Positions 43,685-52,427 of a stretch of 64,000 bases of DNA are shown in pieces. This DNA is from CAIOHW01 sp964432565. Its GTDB lineage: Bacteria; Bdellovibrionota; UBA1018. A model generated the notes under the pieces. It saw only the letters and a list, made by a program, of their open reading frames with translations, was not told the DNA's origin and ran no database searches. The first letter of the stretch is position 1, and every line of letters begins with the position of its first letter. The stretch lies in assembly GCA_964432565.1 (NCBI GenBank), contig CAYSOA010000001.1, positions 1 through 64,000 on the forward strand. The letters are read 5' to 3'. The position numbers and the translations under genes were made by a program.

Positions 43685-44431
43685 ATGATGCCTTGCGTTC
43701 GCCGTTGTCGTTCCTTCTCTTTGGTCGGCTCGCTGGCTTTGCTGCTAGGGATGATGACCACCTCGGGCATTGAAGCCCGGGCCGAAGGGGTGACGGCGCA
43801 GGCCTTCGAAATCAAGGGATCCCGCGAAAAGCCCCTTTTTGAGTTCGACCAGGTCTTTGAGCAGGATGGCCTTTCTTCGCGCTCGGTTTTTCGTTCGAAC
43901 GACGGCCGTGAGCTGGCGATCGAGACGATGACGTTCGACGCGAAGGGTGCTCCGCTGCGTTACCGGGTGGATCACGTGCAGACCGGGGCATCGGGAGTGG
44001 TCGAGGTGAAGGGCGGGCGACTGCATTTCACCCATCGAACGCCCGAGGGCAAGGTGCGCAAGTCAGACGAAAAGCTGCCGGAGATCTGGGCTGTGGGGCC
44101 GATGTTCATTCCCGTGGTGCGCCGCCACTGGGACCGACTGGCAAAGGGTGAGACTCTGCAGTTTCGGTTCGCGGTCTGGGATCGGGCCGAGACGGTGGGA
44201 TTTGAGCTCTTCAAGCTCCGAACCGAGCGTAAGCCTGACGGGCGCGAGGTGGTCGTTCTCAAGCTCAAACCGTCGAACTTTCTGATTTCGGCGCTTGTTG
44301 ATCCGCTCTTCTTCGAAATGCGTCCCGATGGGTCCGCTCTCGAAACCATGACCGGCCGCACTTTGCCCAAGCGTGAAGTCGGGGGACGTTTCAAGGATCT
44401 GGACGCCTACATCGTCTACACGCAGAAATAA
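43685..44431 (+). CDS. Exported protein of unknown function
   Basis: 248 residues. A signal peptide (RCRSFSLVGSLALLLGMMTTSGIEARA) precedes an all-beta domain. The patterns FEFDQVFEQDG, VVEVKGGRLHF and a C-terminal AYIVYTQK suggest a beta-sandwich or lipocalin-like envelope protein. It resembles DUF3108-type proteins only weakly. It starts 40 bp after the terminator at 43645, so it has its own promoter. No operon partner. Confidence 0.7.
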   Translation: MMPCVRRCRSFSLVGSLALLLGMMTTSGIEARAEGVTAQAFEIKGSREKPLFEFDQVFEQDGLSSRSVFRSNDGRELAIETMTFDAKGAPLRYRVDHVQTGASGVVEVKGGRLHFTHRTPEGKVRKSDEKLPEIWAVGPMFIPVVRRHWDRLAKGETLQFRFAVWDRAETVGFELFKLRTERKPDGREVVVLKLKPSNFLISALVDPLFFEMRPDGSALETMTGRTLPKREVGGRFKDLDAYIVYTQK

Positions 44432-44505
44432 TTGGGGGCGCGTAGCCGCCTCTGGACATCGGTGGCTGGCCGGTGTTATCCGAGTTTCCTTAGTTCAATC
44501 GCTGC

Positions 44506-44595
44506 GGAGAGGTGTGAGAGTGGTTGAATCAGCACGCCTCGAAAGCGTGTAGGTCGGAAACGATCTCGAGGGTTCGAATCCCTCCCTCTCCGCCA
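44506..44595 (+). tRNA. tRNA-Ser (anticodon CGA)
   Basis: Class II tRNA with a long variable arm. Acceptor stem GGAGAGG pairs with CCTCTCC, anticodon stem-loop CACGC CT CGA AA GCGTG, variable arm TAGGTCGGAAACGATCTCG, T arm GAGGGTTCGAATCCCTC, discriminator G and encoded CCA. It reads UCG codons. Confidence 0.97.
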
Positions 44596-44655
44596 CTTTC
44601 TGATTCAAAATCCGAATGGTTCTGGTTCTGGGGTTCTCCTCACTCCATGGCGTCG

Positions 44656-44672
44656 CCTGTCCACTGGACAGG
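44656..44672. repeat. Perfect palindrome in an intergenic region
   Basis: CCTGTCCACTGGACAGG, arms of seven bases around ACT. It lies in a 267-bp stretch (44596-44862) where I see no gene. It resembles a LexA-type CTGT-N7-ACAG half-site pair, but no SOS gene is adjacent. The short loop could also make it a weak hairpin after the tRNA, though no U run follows at once. Confidence 0.45.
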
Positions 44673-44862
44673 TCGGGCCCACCTTTTGGTTTCGCAAGTG
44701 CGTCAAAGCCGCCTGTCGGCATTCCGCAAAGACACCCCAAAGGCCCCTTTATTTTAGCTCGCGCGCCGATCGCGGCGCCGAAGGCAGGCAAGAATCACGT
44801 TCGCAGATCCTGCCAGCCGCATCCCGAGAGCATTCCCTGGCCCCGTCGGCTCCTGAAAAAAC

Positions 44863-45993
44863 TCAATAAGTTCCCGTACAGACCAGGCAGTGGATGGCTC
44901 CCATTCCCCGAATGGGTTCCGACGAATCGACGGTAAGAACTTCAAATCCGAGCGATTCGTAGAGACGCTTGGCCTGCTGTTCGAGTTCCAGCAGCCCTCG
45001 GGGAGGAGCGGAAAACCCCCCTGAATATGTCGGCATGTACAGCTTGCCGTTCAAGATCACGCTATTCACAAAGCCAGCCGCGCCCGATCCGATTCGCTCA
45101 GAGAACTCCTCGACACGGATGACTTCGAACCGGAGCGACTTGAACTTCCGTGCCGCCTGGTCCAAAGCTGCGTTGACCTCTGGCCTTTTGGACTGGGAGA
45201 CAACGACCGTTTCCTTGCCACGAATCCGGCCGAGGTATTTTGCAACCAGGTCCACGTGACCGATTCCTCCATCCCGAGGGTGCTCCGGAAGCACATGGAC
45301 TTCCTTTGCTTCAAAAGCCTTTTTTAACTCGTCAATAATCTGCTTGCGACTCAACCCCTGATCGAGGTTGTCGGTAATCATCTTTTGAGACGTGAAAAGC
45401 CGTCTTCTTCCATCGACCATGATGTTTCCGAGTTCACCGATGAGAGGCGATTGATAATGCGGCAACTTGAATGCCTTGGCAAAACGCTCCGGGGCCTGGT
45501 GTCCAAAGGACTTCGCGGTGTAAGTGAGATTCACAAATTCAATGGAGCCATCCTGTCGCACGACTTTCTGTGGCACCCAATCTCTGACCCAGGCGGAACC
45601 CCAGTTGTTGGTTTCGACGATGGTGACGTTCTTCTTGGTCCTGAGGGTCTGAAGCAGCTGGGATGACGGATGCTTTTCCACCACGATGAGGATGACTTTC
45701 ATGTCCGGCGACAACTGCGAATAGAGACTCAAAAGAGTGTCATCAAACCTTCCTGCGTAGCCAAGGATCACCGTGTTGGCGGGCTCGTCCTCCGGAACCA
45801 GTCCGGGCCGAAATGGATCACGCTGCTTTCCAAAAATTCCGGAACAGGAGATCAGCCCCTTCTTCGTGATCCTACCGGCAGGAACGGGCGGGCCCCCTTG
45901 CGCGGGCCCCGCCGCACTCGCGATTCCCAGCAGGGCGAGAAATGAAATGTTTAAAGGATGCCTGATCCAATTCACTGGCTCGCTCCTCGGCAA
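44863..45993 (-). CDS. Exported peptidyl-arginine/agmatine deiminase family enzyme
   Basis: 376 residues of the PAD_porph (agmatine deiminase) family. Guanidino-group hydrolase residues are visible: WVRDW (residues 135-139), GHVD (245-248) and the nucleophile C369 in MGAIHC. A signal peptide (hydrophobic ISFLALLGIASAAG) suggests periplasmic action, unlike cytosolic agmatine deiminases. It could hydrolyse agmatine or protein arginine. It stands alone, next to a patch of decayed genes. Confidence 0.88.
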   Translation of the reverse strand: MPRSEPVNWIRHPLNISFLALLGIASAAGPAQGGPPVPAGRITKKGLISCSGIFGKQRDPFRPGLVPEDEPANTVILGYAGRFDDTLLSLYSQLSPDMKVILIVVEKHPSSQLLQTLRTKKNVTIVETNNWGSAWVRDWVPQKVVRQDGSIEFVNLTYTAKSFGHQAPERFAKAFKLPHYQSPLIGELGNIMVDGRRRLFTSQKMITDNLDQGLSRKQIIDELKKAFEAKEVHVLPEHPRDGGIGHVDLVAKYLGRIRGKETVVVSQSKRPEVNAALDQAARKFKSLRFEVIRVEEFSERIGSGAAGFVNSVILNGKLYMPTYSGGFSAPPRGLLELEQQAKRLYESLGFEVLTVDSSEPIRGMGAIHCLVCTGTY

Positions 45994-46074
45994 AAACCCC
46001 GTTCGAGAGAGAACGCCGAGGTCTCCTGCTTGAGTCTTTTCGGAAAGTTTCCGGAAGACCTTAATCCTGTGTGA

Positions 46075-46928
46075 TCTTTCACCGATTTTGTCTTTTCAGC
46101 CGCAGAGCGTCTGGCCGGTCGCACCCTCGATGATTTTATCCGCTCAAAACTGATTTCTCCTGATCCAGACACCTACCCAAATCAGATTCTGGAATCACTC
46201 ACCGCTCTCGGAACAAAAGTGCAGGAGCTGCCATCCGATCGAGCAGGAACCATCCGCTTCCTGCTCGGAGATGAAGCGGTCGACTCTGAACCGGGGAACG
46301 GCTGCTCGCGTTCTTGATCGATCTGGGACGTGAAACCACTGACCTCGATTTCATGGTCACTCGTCTGGCCGCAGAAGAGCCTGTGCTCCGCGGGGCTTTT
46401 CAGGAAATCGTTGCTACTCCGAGTGACGACGTTTTCGCGATGACGCTGGTTGGAATCAAGCCGCTCGTGCAGGCGCACATGAATTATCCCTGCTTCCGTG
46501 CCACGATTGAAATCCGGCTGATGAACGGAAAAATGCACGATCGCCTTCAGATTGACCTCGGGGTGGGCGATCTGGTCACACCCGCGAAAAGAGCACTAGG
46601 GCTCCTCAATCACCGAGGCCATGCGCTCTTCGAAGAGTCTATTTCGTTACTCGTGTACCCGGTCGAGACTATCTACGCTGAAAAACTCGAGACGGTGATC
46701 TCGAAGGGCGGGCTCAATAGCCGAATGAAGGACTTTCATGATCTGCTGCTCATGGGACGCCAGAATGGCTTGATGGAACTGGATCGGCTGGGAGAATGCG
46801 TTCGGTCGACGTTCGCCCATCGGGGCACTGAGTTGCAGCTTCCGATCGACTTCATCGCGCCTGGCTGGGTTTCGCTTCAGTCGCATTGGGATCGGCACAT
46901 TGGTACTGTACTTGGGAAGGGATCTTGA
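46075..46928 (+). pseudogene. Frameshifted AbiEii/nucleotidyltransferase-like gene
   Basis: Two open frames abut. From 46075 to 46317 one frame encodes FTDFVFSAAERLAGRTLDD and later DRAGTIRFLLGDEAV but no ATG, GTG or TTG start is seen. The second frame, open from 46290 and usable from a TTG at 46314 to 46928, encodes LGRETTDLDFMV, matching the R-x-T-x-D-x-D nucleotidyltransferase core, then YAEKLETVISKGG and MKDFHDLLLM, conserved in AbiEii-type toxins. A one-base shift near 46290-46314 would join them into about 285 residues, the family size. The usual KGG-T motif is degraded (TGERLLA). No antitoxin partner is seen. Confidence 0.65.
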
Positions 46929-46965
46929 GCCGAAATGCGTGGCTGCGGATGCGTGCGCTCATGTC

Positions 46966-47091
46966 ATGACGGCCAAGCGCGCCGCAAATCCGTATCAGGC
47001 CGCCAAGCTCCTGGGGTGCAATATGTAAAAGGTCTGGCGACTCTGGAAAACCCTCGAGCTGGCTCCGGACCTGATGAAACTTACCAGTTAA
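46966..47091 (+). pseudogene. Relic of a Fis-type (HTH_8) helix-turn-helix
   Basis: ATG at 46966 reads NPYQAAKLLGCNM then TAA at 47026-47028, and the same frame continues KVWRLWKTLELAPDLMKL to a second stop at 47089. The pattern A-A-x-L-L-G-C-N, then x-x-W-R-L-W-K, is the Fis-family C-terminal helix-turn-helix found in sigma-54 activators, interrupted once. It is a decayed fragment. Confidence 0.5.
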
Positions 47092-47119
47092 AATGGTCGG
47101 GCCTACCTTTTCGGTTCCT

Positions 47120-47848
47120 TCACTCGACGAGCGGGAACTTTCCGATGACCTGATCCTTCGGTAGCGCGTCGTAGTGCCACCACTCGATCGGAAGCTGGAT
47201 GAATCCGGCGTCCTCCATGGCTTTTCGAAGCAGGTGGCGGTTTCGGATCTGCTTCTCGCTGAGCCTTCCCTCTTTGAAGAAGCGCGTCTCGAGCTGCGTT
47301 TGTGCTACCGGAGAAAAATCATCGAACGGCGTGCCCATGTCGAGCTCCTGTCCCTCGGGGTCGATGATCGTCAGGTCGACTGCAAATCCATAGTTGTGGA
47401 TGGAGCCGACCTTCGGATCGGCAACGTACTCCTGCTGATCGGTTCCCTTCACCTTGTCCCAGAGGATGAACTGCACTGAACGGGGGCGCAGGGCATCAAG
47501 GATCAGCAGGTGGTGTCCCGGTTTCACCGAGGCCAGGTTGGCCGCGGCCTTGTGTAGCTTTTCTGCGGCGATTCGGTGGAGGTACGCCTTTGCAAATTCG
47601 CCGTAGAGGTTCCGGCCGACAAAGTTGTTGGTCGATGCGTACCTCAGGTCGATGGCGATTTGTGCGGATGGGCGAATTTCGACGAAGTCGGTGGAAGACT
47701 GAATCATCCGTAGGGACTCCTTTACTGGGGTGGTGCCCGGCGCGGTGATCGACGCAGCGGCATTGGCGAGACTCGCGCCCGCAACGAGCGCCAGGGTGGC
47801 TGTTCCGAGAAGCAGTTGCGGGAACGAAAACGGAGTAGCGTGCAACAC
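47120..47848 (-). CDS. Exported D-alanyl-D-alanine dipeptidase (VanX/DdpX family)
   Basis: 242 residues, peptidase family M15D. Signal peptide LLLGTATLALVAGASLANA precedes the enzyme domain. Zinc and catalytic residues are present: H151 and D158 in SIHNYGFAVD, E222 and H225 in EWWH. Such enzymes hydrolyse D-Ala-D-Ala, releasing D-Ala from peptidoglycan turnover, or give glycopeptide resistance when cytosolic. Periplasmic location here favours cell-wall recycling or use. It is monocistronic. Confidence 0.92.
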   Translation of the reverse strand: MLHATPFSFPQLLLGTATLALVAGASLANAAASITAPGTTPVKESLRMIQSSTDFVEIRPSAQIAIDLRYASTNNFVGRNLYGEFAKAYLHRIAAEKLHKAAANLASVKPGHHLLILDALRPRSVQFILWDKVKGTDQQEYVADPKVGSIHNYGFAVDLTIIDPEGQELDMGTPFDDFSPVAQTQLETRFFKEGRLSEKQIRNRHLLRKAMEDAGFIQLPIEWWHYDALPKDQVIGKFPLVE

Positions 47849-47928
47849 GCCTCATGCTTCCGCAATCCCGTGGCAAGTGCAACGAACTTCGCCCATTTGG
47901 GGCAGCAACACCAGCCGGTCAATTGGGT

Positions 47929-49221
47929 CTACCGAATATCCAGTAGCTCGTAGGGACTTTCGAGGCATAGCCATCGATCGGCCGGCCTGACAATTCGCCG
48001 AGGAGACTGCAGACGAATGAGCCGCGACGAGTTTGGGCAGTCGAAGGTGCGCGCCACTCCCACAAGATCGAATGAGCTCAGGTTGGATTGAAGTAGCTCG
48101 AGGCCCCGCATCTTGAAGGCGGGGAGTGTGGATAACAGTCTTTTTCGCTGCATGCTGTCGAACGAAGACAGGATGAACTGGTAGGGTTGTGGGCCTGAAT
48201 GTAGTGTGGGATGGGTGTCCGCAGCGATTCTTGCGAGCGCCTGTTGGGCTTCCGATCGGTTACCGAAAATGACAAAAAAATCCCCGCTGTCGATGGTGGT
48301 ACCCGCCCTCAGTTCCGCCCGTTGCGGAAGGCGGACCAGCACCATGGTTCGGTCTTTTGGGGTATGACCTACGCGGTAGAAGCAGTCGTCTGAGGTCTTC
48401 GGAAAGACAAAGGTGATGCCGTTGCCACGATTCTCATGTGCGCTCGAATAAAATCCAAATGCAGAAAATCTCTCGTCTCCGGTCGTGCCGTCCCGGAATG
48501 TCGTGTCGTCCCAGAGCTCGGACTTTTGCAGTGTGAGACGGTCTCCGGAGCGGTTGAGAACGGCAAGATGCGGAAGCAGGTCTTGGTTGAAGGCGGCCCA
48601 TGGAAAGTTGAAGCGGTCCAAAACGGGTGAGCCAGGAGCCTGGTTCGTCCAGCGGTAGGACATCTTGAGGATGCGATCGTCGACGACCTGAATGCGTTGA
48701 TGATTGATGATTCCATACTTGGGCGCACCCCGAGGGTCGTGCGCCTGTTGCGGCAGATTGATCAGATCAATCGTTCCCGAGTCCGGGCGGAACCAGTGAA
48801 AGATTTTCGGAGCGAACAGAATGCCTGGCCGATCGTGGCGATGATAGACTCCAGCCTGGTGCAGGAACCACGGCGACTTGATTTTCTCATTCTCGTGCCG
48901 AGCTTTCTTGAGTTCAGTTCGCGTCCCCACACTCTGAAAAACCCGGTCGATATAAAGTGAGTCCCTCTTTTGCGTTCCCGTAATGTCTCCGAGTCCACGT
49001 AGAGAGAGCCTCCAGATTGCCCCTGAGCCGGCGATGTGAACGCGGGCGCCGATCGACTTGAGATGAAGCAGGGTAAAAGCGTCTGCCCTTGGGTTGCTCG
49101 TTCGATCCTGCGAGTAGCTGAAGTTCGCATTGTCTCCGAGACTTTCAGTTCCTGCTCCAAATTGAAGAGCGACCCAAACGAATAAAAGTGCCCCAATCTT
49201 CCCCGTATTGTGGCGAGTCAT
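47929..49221 (-). CDS. Exported protein of unknown function
   Basis: 430 residues with an N-terminal hydrophobic signal (KIGALLFVWVALQFGAGTES). The mature part is rich in aromatic residues and Arg (GIHFRV-like strands such as ILFAPKIFHWFRPDSG, LKMSYRWTNQAPGSPV, GNGITFVFPKTSDDCFYRVGH) and looks beta-rich, as in carbohydrate-active or lectin-like proteins. I do not recognise it. The start at 49221 (TATTGTGGCGAGTC upstream) gives the signal peptide; a longer reading to 49440 contains no conserved sequence and overlaps menB. Confidence 0.65.
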   Translation of the reverse strand: MTRHNTGKIGALLFVWVALQFGAGTESLGDNANFSYSQDRTSNPRADAFTLLHLKSIGARVHIAGSGAIWRLSLRGLGDITGTQKRDSLYIDRVFQSVGTRTELKKARHENEKIKSPWFLHQAGVYHRHDRPGILFAPKIFHWFRPDSGTIDLINLPQQAHDPRGAPKYGIINHQRIQVVDDRILKMSYRWTNQAPGSPVLDRFNFPWAAFNQDLLPHLAVLNRSGDRLTLQKSELWDDTTFRDGTTGDERFSAFGFYSSAHENRGNGITFVFPKTSDDCFYRVGHTPKDRTMVLVRLPQRAELRAGTTIDSGDFFVIFGNRSEAQQALARIAADTHPTLHSGPQPYQFILSSFDSMQRKRLLSTLPAFKMRGLELLQSNLSSFDLVGVARTFDCPNSSRLIRLQSPRRIVRPADRWLCLESPYELLDIR

Positions 49222-49300
49222 GATTGTTAGGCTAGCGGGATCAAGGCACTGCGTGAAGATGTGTCGTCGATGACCCGCATCATTCGTCGAGATCGACTTC

Positions 49301-50185
49301 TCAATACATCCACGGAAAGCGATTGAAGTCGGCGGGTCGCTTCTCGAGGAACGACTCTCGACCCTCTCTCGCCTCGTCGGTGGCATAGGCCAGGCGGGTG
49401 GCCTCGCCCGCAAAGACCTGCTGGCCGACCAGTCCGTCATCGATCAAATTGAACCCAAACTTCAGCATTCGAATCGCCGTCGGAGATTTGCTGCAAATGG
49501 TTCGCGCCCATTCGAGCCCTACTTTCTCGAGGTCGTCGTGCGAGACCACCCGATTGACCATCCCCATCTGCTGAGCCTCGTCCGCAGTGTAGCGCTGTTC
49601 TAGAAAAAACACTTCGCGAGCCCGTTTCTGTCCAATCTGCCGTGCCAGGTACGCCGAGCCGAAACCGCCGTCGAAGCTGGCCACGCGGGCATCGGCCTGC
49701 ATGAAGATCGCATTTTCGCGCGAGGCAAGGGTCAGGTCACAAACCACATGAAGCGAGTGCCCGCCACCGACGGCCCAGCCCGGGACCATTGCGATCACCA
49801 CCTTGGGAAGAAAACGAATCGCACGCTGGACTTCCAGAATATGCAGTCGTCCTAGGGGCTGGCTCGGGTCTCCCTCCCGGTATTCGTACCCGGCTTCTCC
49901 TCGAACCGACTGGTCCCCGCCCGAGCAAAACGCCCAGCCGCCGTCCTTGGGCGAGGGTCCGTTTCCAGTGAGCAGAACCACGCCCACATCGGACTGACGA
50001 TGGGTCCAGTCCAGAGCTCGCAGCAGCTCGTCTACGGTTTTGGGCCGAAAGGCATTGCGCCGCTCGGGCCGATTAAAGGCGATTCGAACGGCTCCCGTGC
50101 TTCTTGCCCGGTGAAACGTGATGTCCTCAAAGGGGAGTTCAGGAACCTCAAGCCATTCACTCGTGTCGAAAAGTGGAGAGATCAT
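49301..50185 (-). CDS. menB: 1,4-dihydroxy-2-naphthoyl-CoA synthase
   Basis: 294 residues, crotonase superfamily. It closes the second ring in menaquinone synthesis. Characteristic stretches are FCSGGDQSVRG, VPGWAVGGGHSLHVVCDL and ASFDGGFGSAYLARQIGQ, and the C-terminal RPADFNRFPWMY. Menaquinone implies anaerobic or microaerobic respiration. Other men genes are not in this window. Confidence 0.95.
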   Translation of the reverse strand: MISPLFDTSEWLEVPELPFEDITFHRARSTGAVRIAFNRPERRNAFRPKTVDELLRALDWTHRQSDVGVVLLTGNGPSPKDGGWAFCSGGDQSVRGEAGYEYREGDPSQPLGRLHILEVQRAIRFLPKVVIAMVPGWAVGGGHSLHVVCDLTLASRENAIFMQADARVASFDGGFGSAYLARQIGQKRAREVFFLEQRYTADEAQQMGMVNRVVSHDDLEKVGLEWARTICSKSPTAIRMLKFGFNLIDDGLVGQQVFAGEATRLAYATDEAREGRESFLEKRPADFNRFPWMY

Positions 50186-50225
50186 GGCGACAGTCTTATG
50201 CCATCACCGTGAATACCGCTAGAGG

Positions 50226-50615
50226 TCACTCCTCGTGCAGACGGATGCGAACTTCTCGGCGGCAATGGGTACAGAGATCGTTCAGAGGAAAGGCGGGCTT
50301 GGTTCTGGCCAGCTCGAACTCATTGCCGCAGTCGGGACACCGGGCGTTTCCTCCCGAAATGACGCTTTCCTGGCCATACGCAAGATAGGCGGCGATGGGC
50401 GTCGCAAGAAGAAAAGCGGGAACCAGCACGAAATGCAGCAGGGGAATAAATGCGGCGCCGATAGCCAGCCCGAAGAAAATCGCTCCGGTCTTGATGGCAC
50501 GCTGCATGCGTTCGTGGCGTGACCAGATGATGATCCTGGCAATGCCCTCGGCAGGCGCAGTTCCAGGCGTCTTTGAGTCGATGATTAGAACGCTGGATTT
50601 CATGTTTTGGATCAT
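50226..50615 (-). CDS. Small membrane protein with zinc-ribbon-like cysteines
   Basis: 129 residues. Two adjacent hydrophobic spans (AIFFGLAIGAAFIPLLHFVLVPAFLLATPIAA region) and a C-terminal CPDCG then CTHC, like a zinc ribbon. The start at 50615 overlaps the stop of the GH15 gene (ATGA), so it is translated with it. No function known. The association with a trehalase-like enzyme may be only transcriptional. Confidence 0.75.
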   Translation of the reverse strand: MIQNMKSSVLIIDSKTPGTAPAEGIARIIIWSRHERMQRAIKTGAIFFGLAIGAAFIPLLHFVLVPAFLLATPIAAYLAYGQESVISGGNARCPDCGNEFELARTKPAFPLNDLCTHCRREVRIRLHEE

Positions 50616-52375
50616 AGTACTTCGCTCCACGGGGGGCTGACTGCAAACGCGGCATTGATGAGGCCGACGTGCGAATAGGCCTGTGGAAAATTACCGAGCT
50701 GAAGGTTTGAATCGGGAAGATAGTGCTCGGAGAAAAGCCCCAGATGATTTCCCGCGCTCGCTGCGTCTTCAACGATGGCGCGTGCTTCCTCCGTGAATCC
50801 GAGCCGGGCCAGAGCCTGGGCCACCCAGAACGAGCAGATGAGAAATGCCGAGTGTGGTTTACCGAAGTCATCTTTTCGTCGATAGCGGTAGAAAAAAGAG
50901 GACAATGGCCTCTGTTCTCCGAGTGCCAGATCAGACTGAATCGCCCGAACGGTGTTCAGAATAAGGTCATTGCGCGGCAGTCGCAGGACTCCCGCCAGCG
51001 AGAGAGCCGCATCGAAGGACTGGTCGGCCGGGCCATTCCGAAGCGCGCCCTCATGTTGGGCAGCCTCGATCGCGCGGATGGCCCTTTCGCGAGCATCGAC
51101 CAGGAATTTCTCGCTTGGTCGAATTCTCGAGGCGCGCTCAAGCCCGGCCCATGACATCAGGTTCGTGAACGTGTGTTCCTGCCAGTGATTGCGAACCTCC
51201 CACAAGCCGGCATCCGGCGTTGAGATGGATCGCTCGCACAGCCTCGCAAGACGCATCAGGAGCTCTTCATGCTCGCGATTTCGCAGATGCAGAAATCGTT
51301 CATCGAAGAAAATGGGCGCGAGAGTCAGCACCATCTCGCCGTAGACGTCATTTTGCACATGCTCGGCAGCCTGATTGTTGGTTCGAACGGGAAGCGAAGC
51401 GGCATGTCCTCCCCAGTTGGTGTGTTCGTGCTCAGGCAGCGGAAGTTGCTGGCTCAGCGTATAAACGGGAGCGAGAGAATCACCAGAAGGCTCGAGTCTG
51501 CCGGCAATTCCGAGCAGAAACTTCAGAAAACCCTCCATCTCTTCGAACTGCCCGAGATTATGCAGTGCCGACAATACGAAGTGCGCGTCGCGGAGCCAGC
51601 AGAAGCGGTAGTCCCAGTTGCGATTCTTGCCGTGCTCCTCGGGAAGGCTGGTGGTCAGGGCGGCAAGAATGGCGCCAGTGTCCTCGAAGCAGTGCAGCTT
51701 GAGGGCGAGGGCTGATCGAATGGTTTCGGTTTGAAACTGGGGCGGAATGGAACAGTGCTTCACCCAGAGTCGCCAGTACTGCGCAGTTTTTTCGAGGAAG
51801 CTGCTGCAGACCTGCTCGAGATCGTCCTCGATCGGTGTCCCCCAGGTGAGCGCGAGATGCACTGTCTCGTGAAGGGCAAAACTTTGCTCCTCGCAGAGAT
51901 AGGTCAACGGCATGTTCGTGGTCAGTCTCAGGGTGTCGCCCTGGGTCTCGAAGCGCAGGTGGCTATTGCCGCGCGTGTAGGGAATGGGGCGCTTCGACCA
52001 CCCTGACACGGGCCTGCACTCCACGCGAATGACCGGTGCTCCGGAAATCGGTTCCACCCGTCTGATTAGAGCTACCGGTCGATACATTCGACTGAACTGC
52101 TCAAATCTCGGGCAAAAGTCGGTAATCCGAACACGGTCGCCAGTGCGCGATGTGAGCTCGGTAATCAGAACATTGGTGTTCTCGAGGTATCGCTGTGAGT
52201 CAAGTTCTGGAGCGTGTCCTTCGAGTGCGATACTGAAGCGGCCACCATCTTTATCCAGCAGTGCGCCAAATGTCGGTTCGCTGTCTGGGCGCGGCAGGCA
52301 GAGCCAGTCGACAGACCCGCGTTTCGAAATCAGTGCAGAAAACTGACAATTTCCGATCAAACCATATGGGTACAC
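50612..52375 (-). CDS. GH15 family glucoamylase/trehalase-like glucosidase
   Basis: 587 residues, glycoside hydrolase family 15. The N-terminal beta-sandwich starts MYPYGLIGNCQFSALI, the family opening. The (alpha/alpha)6 domain has NRNWDYRFCWLRDA, the general acid in GLWEVRN, and the general base region SEHYLPDSNLQLGNFPQAYSH. Bacterial relatives with this opening and ending include GH15 trehalases. It is divergent from otsA-like (52 bp), so breakdown and synthesis of trehalose are probably controlled from one shared region. It is followed by a coupled small membrane protein gene. Confidence 0.93.
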   Translation of the reverse strand: MYPYGLIGNCQFSALISKRGSVDWLCLPRPDSEPTFGALLDKDGGRFSIALEGHAPELDSQRYLENTNVLITELTSRTGDRVRITDFCPRFEQFSRMYRPVALIRRVEPISGAPVIRVECRPVSGWSKRPIPYTRGNSHLRFETQGDTLRLTTNMPLTYLCEEQSFALHETVHLALTWGTPIEDDLEQVCSSFLEKTAQYWRLWVKHCSIPPQFQTETIRSALALKLHCFEDTGAILAALTTSLPEEHGKNRNWDYRFCWLRDAHFVLSALHNLGQFEEMEGFLKFLLGIAGRLEPSGDSLAPVYTLSQQLPLPEHEHTNWGGHAASLPVRTNNQAAEHVQNDVYGEMVLTLAPIFFDERFLHLRNREHEELLMRLARLCERSISTPDAGLWEVRNHWQEHTFTNLMSWAGLERASRIRPSEKFLVDARERAIRAIEAAQHEGALRNGPADQSFDAALSLAGVLRLPRNDLILNTVRAIQSDLALGEQRPLSSFFYRYRRKDDFGKPHSAFLICSFWVAQALARLGFTEEARAIVEDAASAGNHLGLFSEHYLPDSNLQLGNFPQAYSHVGLINAAFAVSPPWSEVL

Positions 52376-52427
52376 AGGGGAGATGGTAGTTTAGTTTGGG
52401 CGCAAAATAAATTACGATCCCCACCGC

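Noticed and set aside
44656..44672. LexA SOS box
   Set aside because: The CTGT-N7-ACAG spacing differs from the usual N8 and no SOS gene is next to it; kept only as a palindrome.
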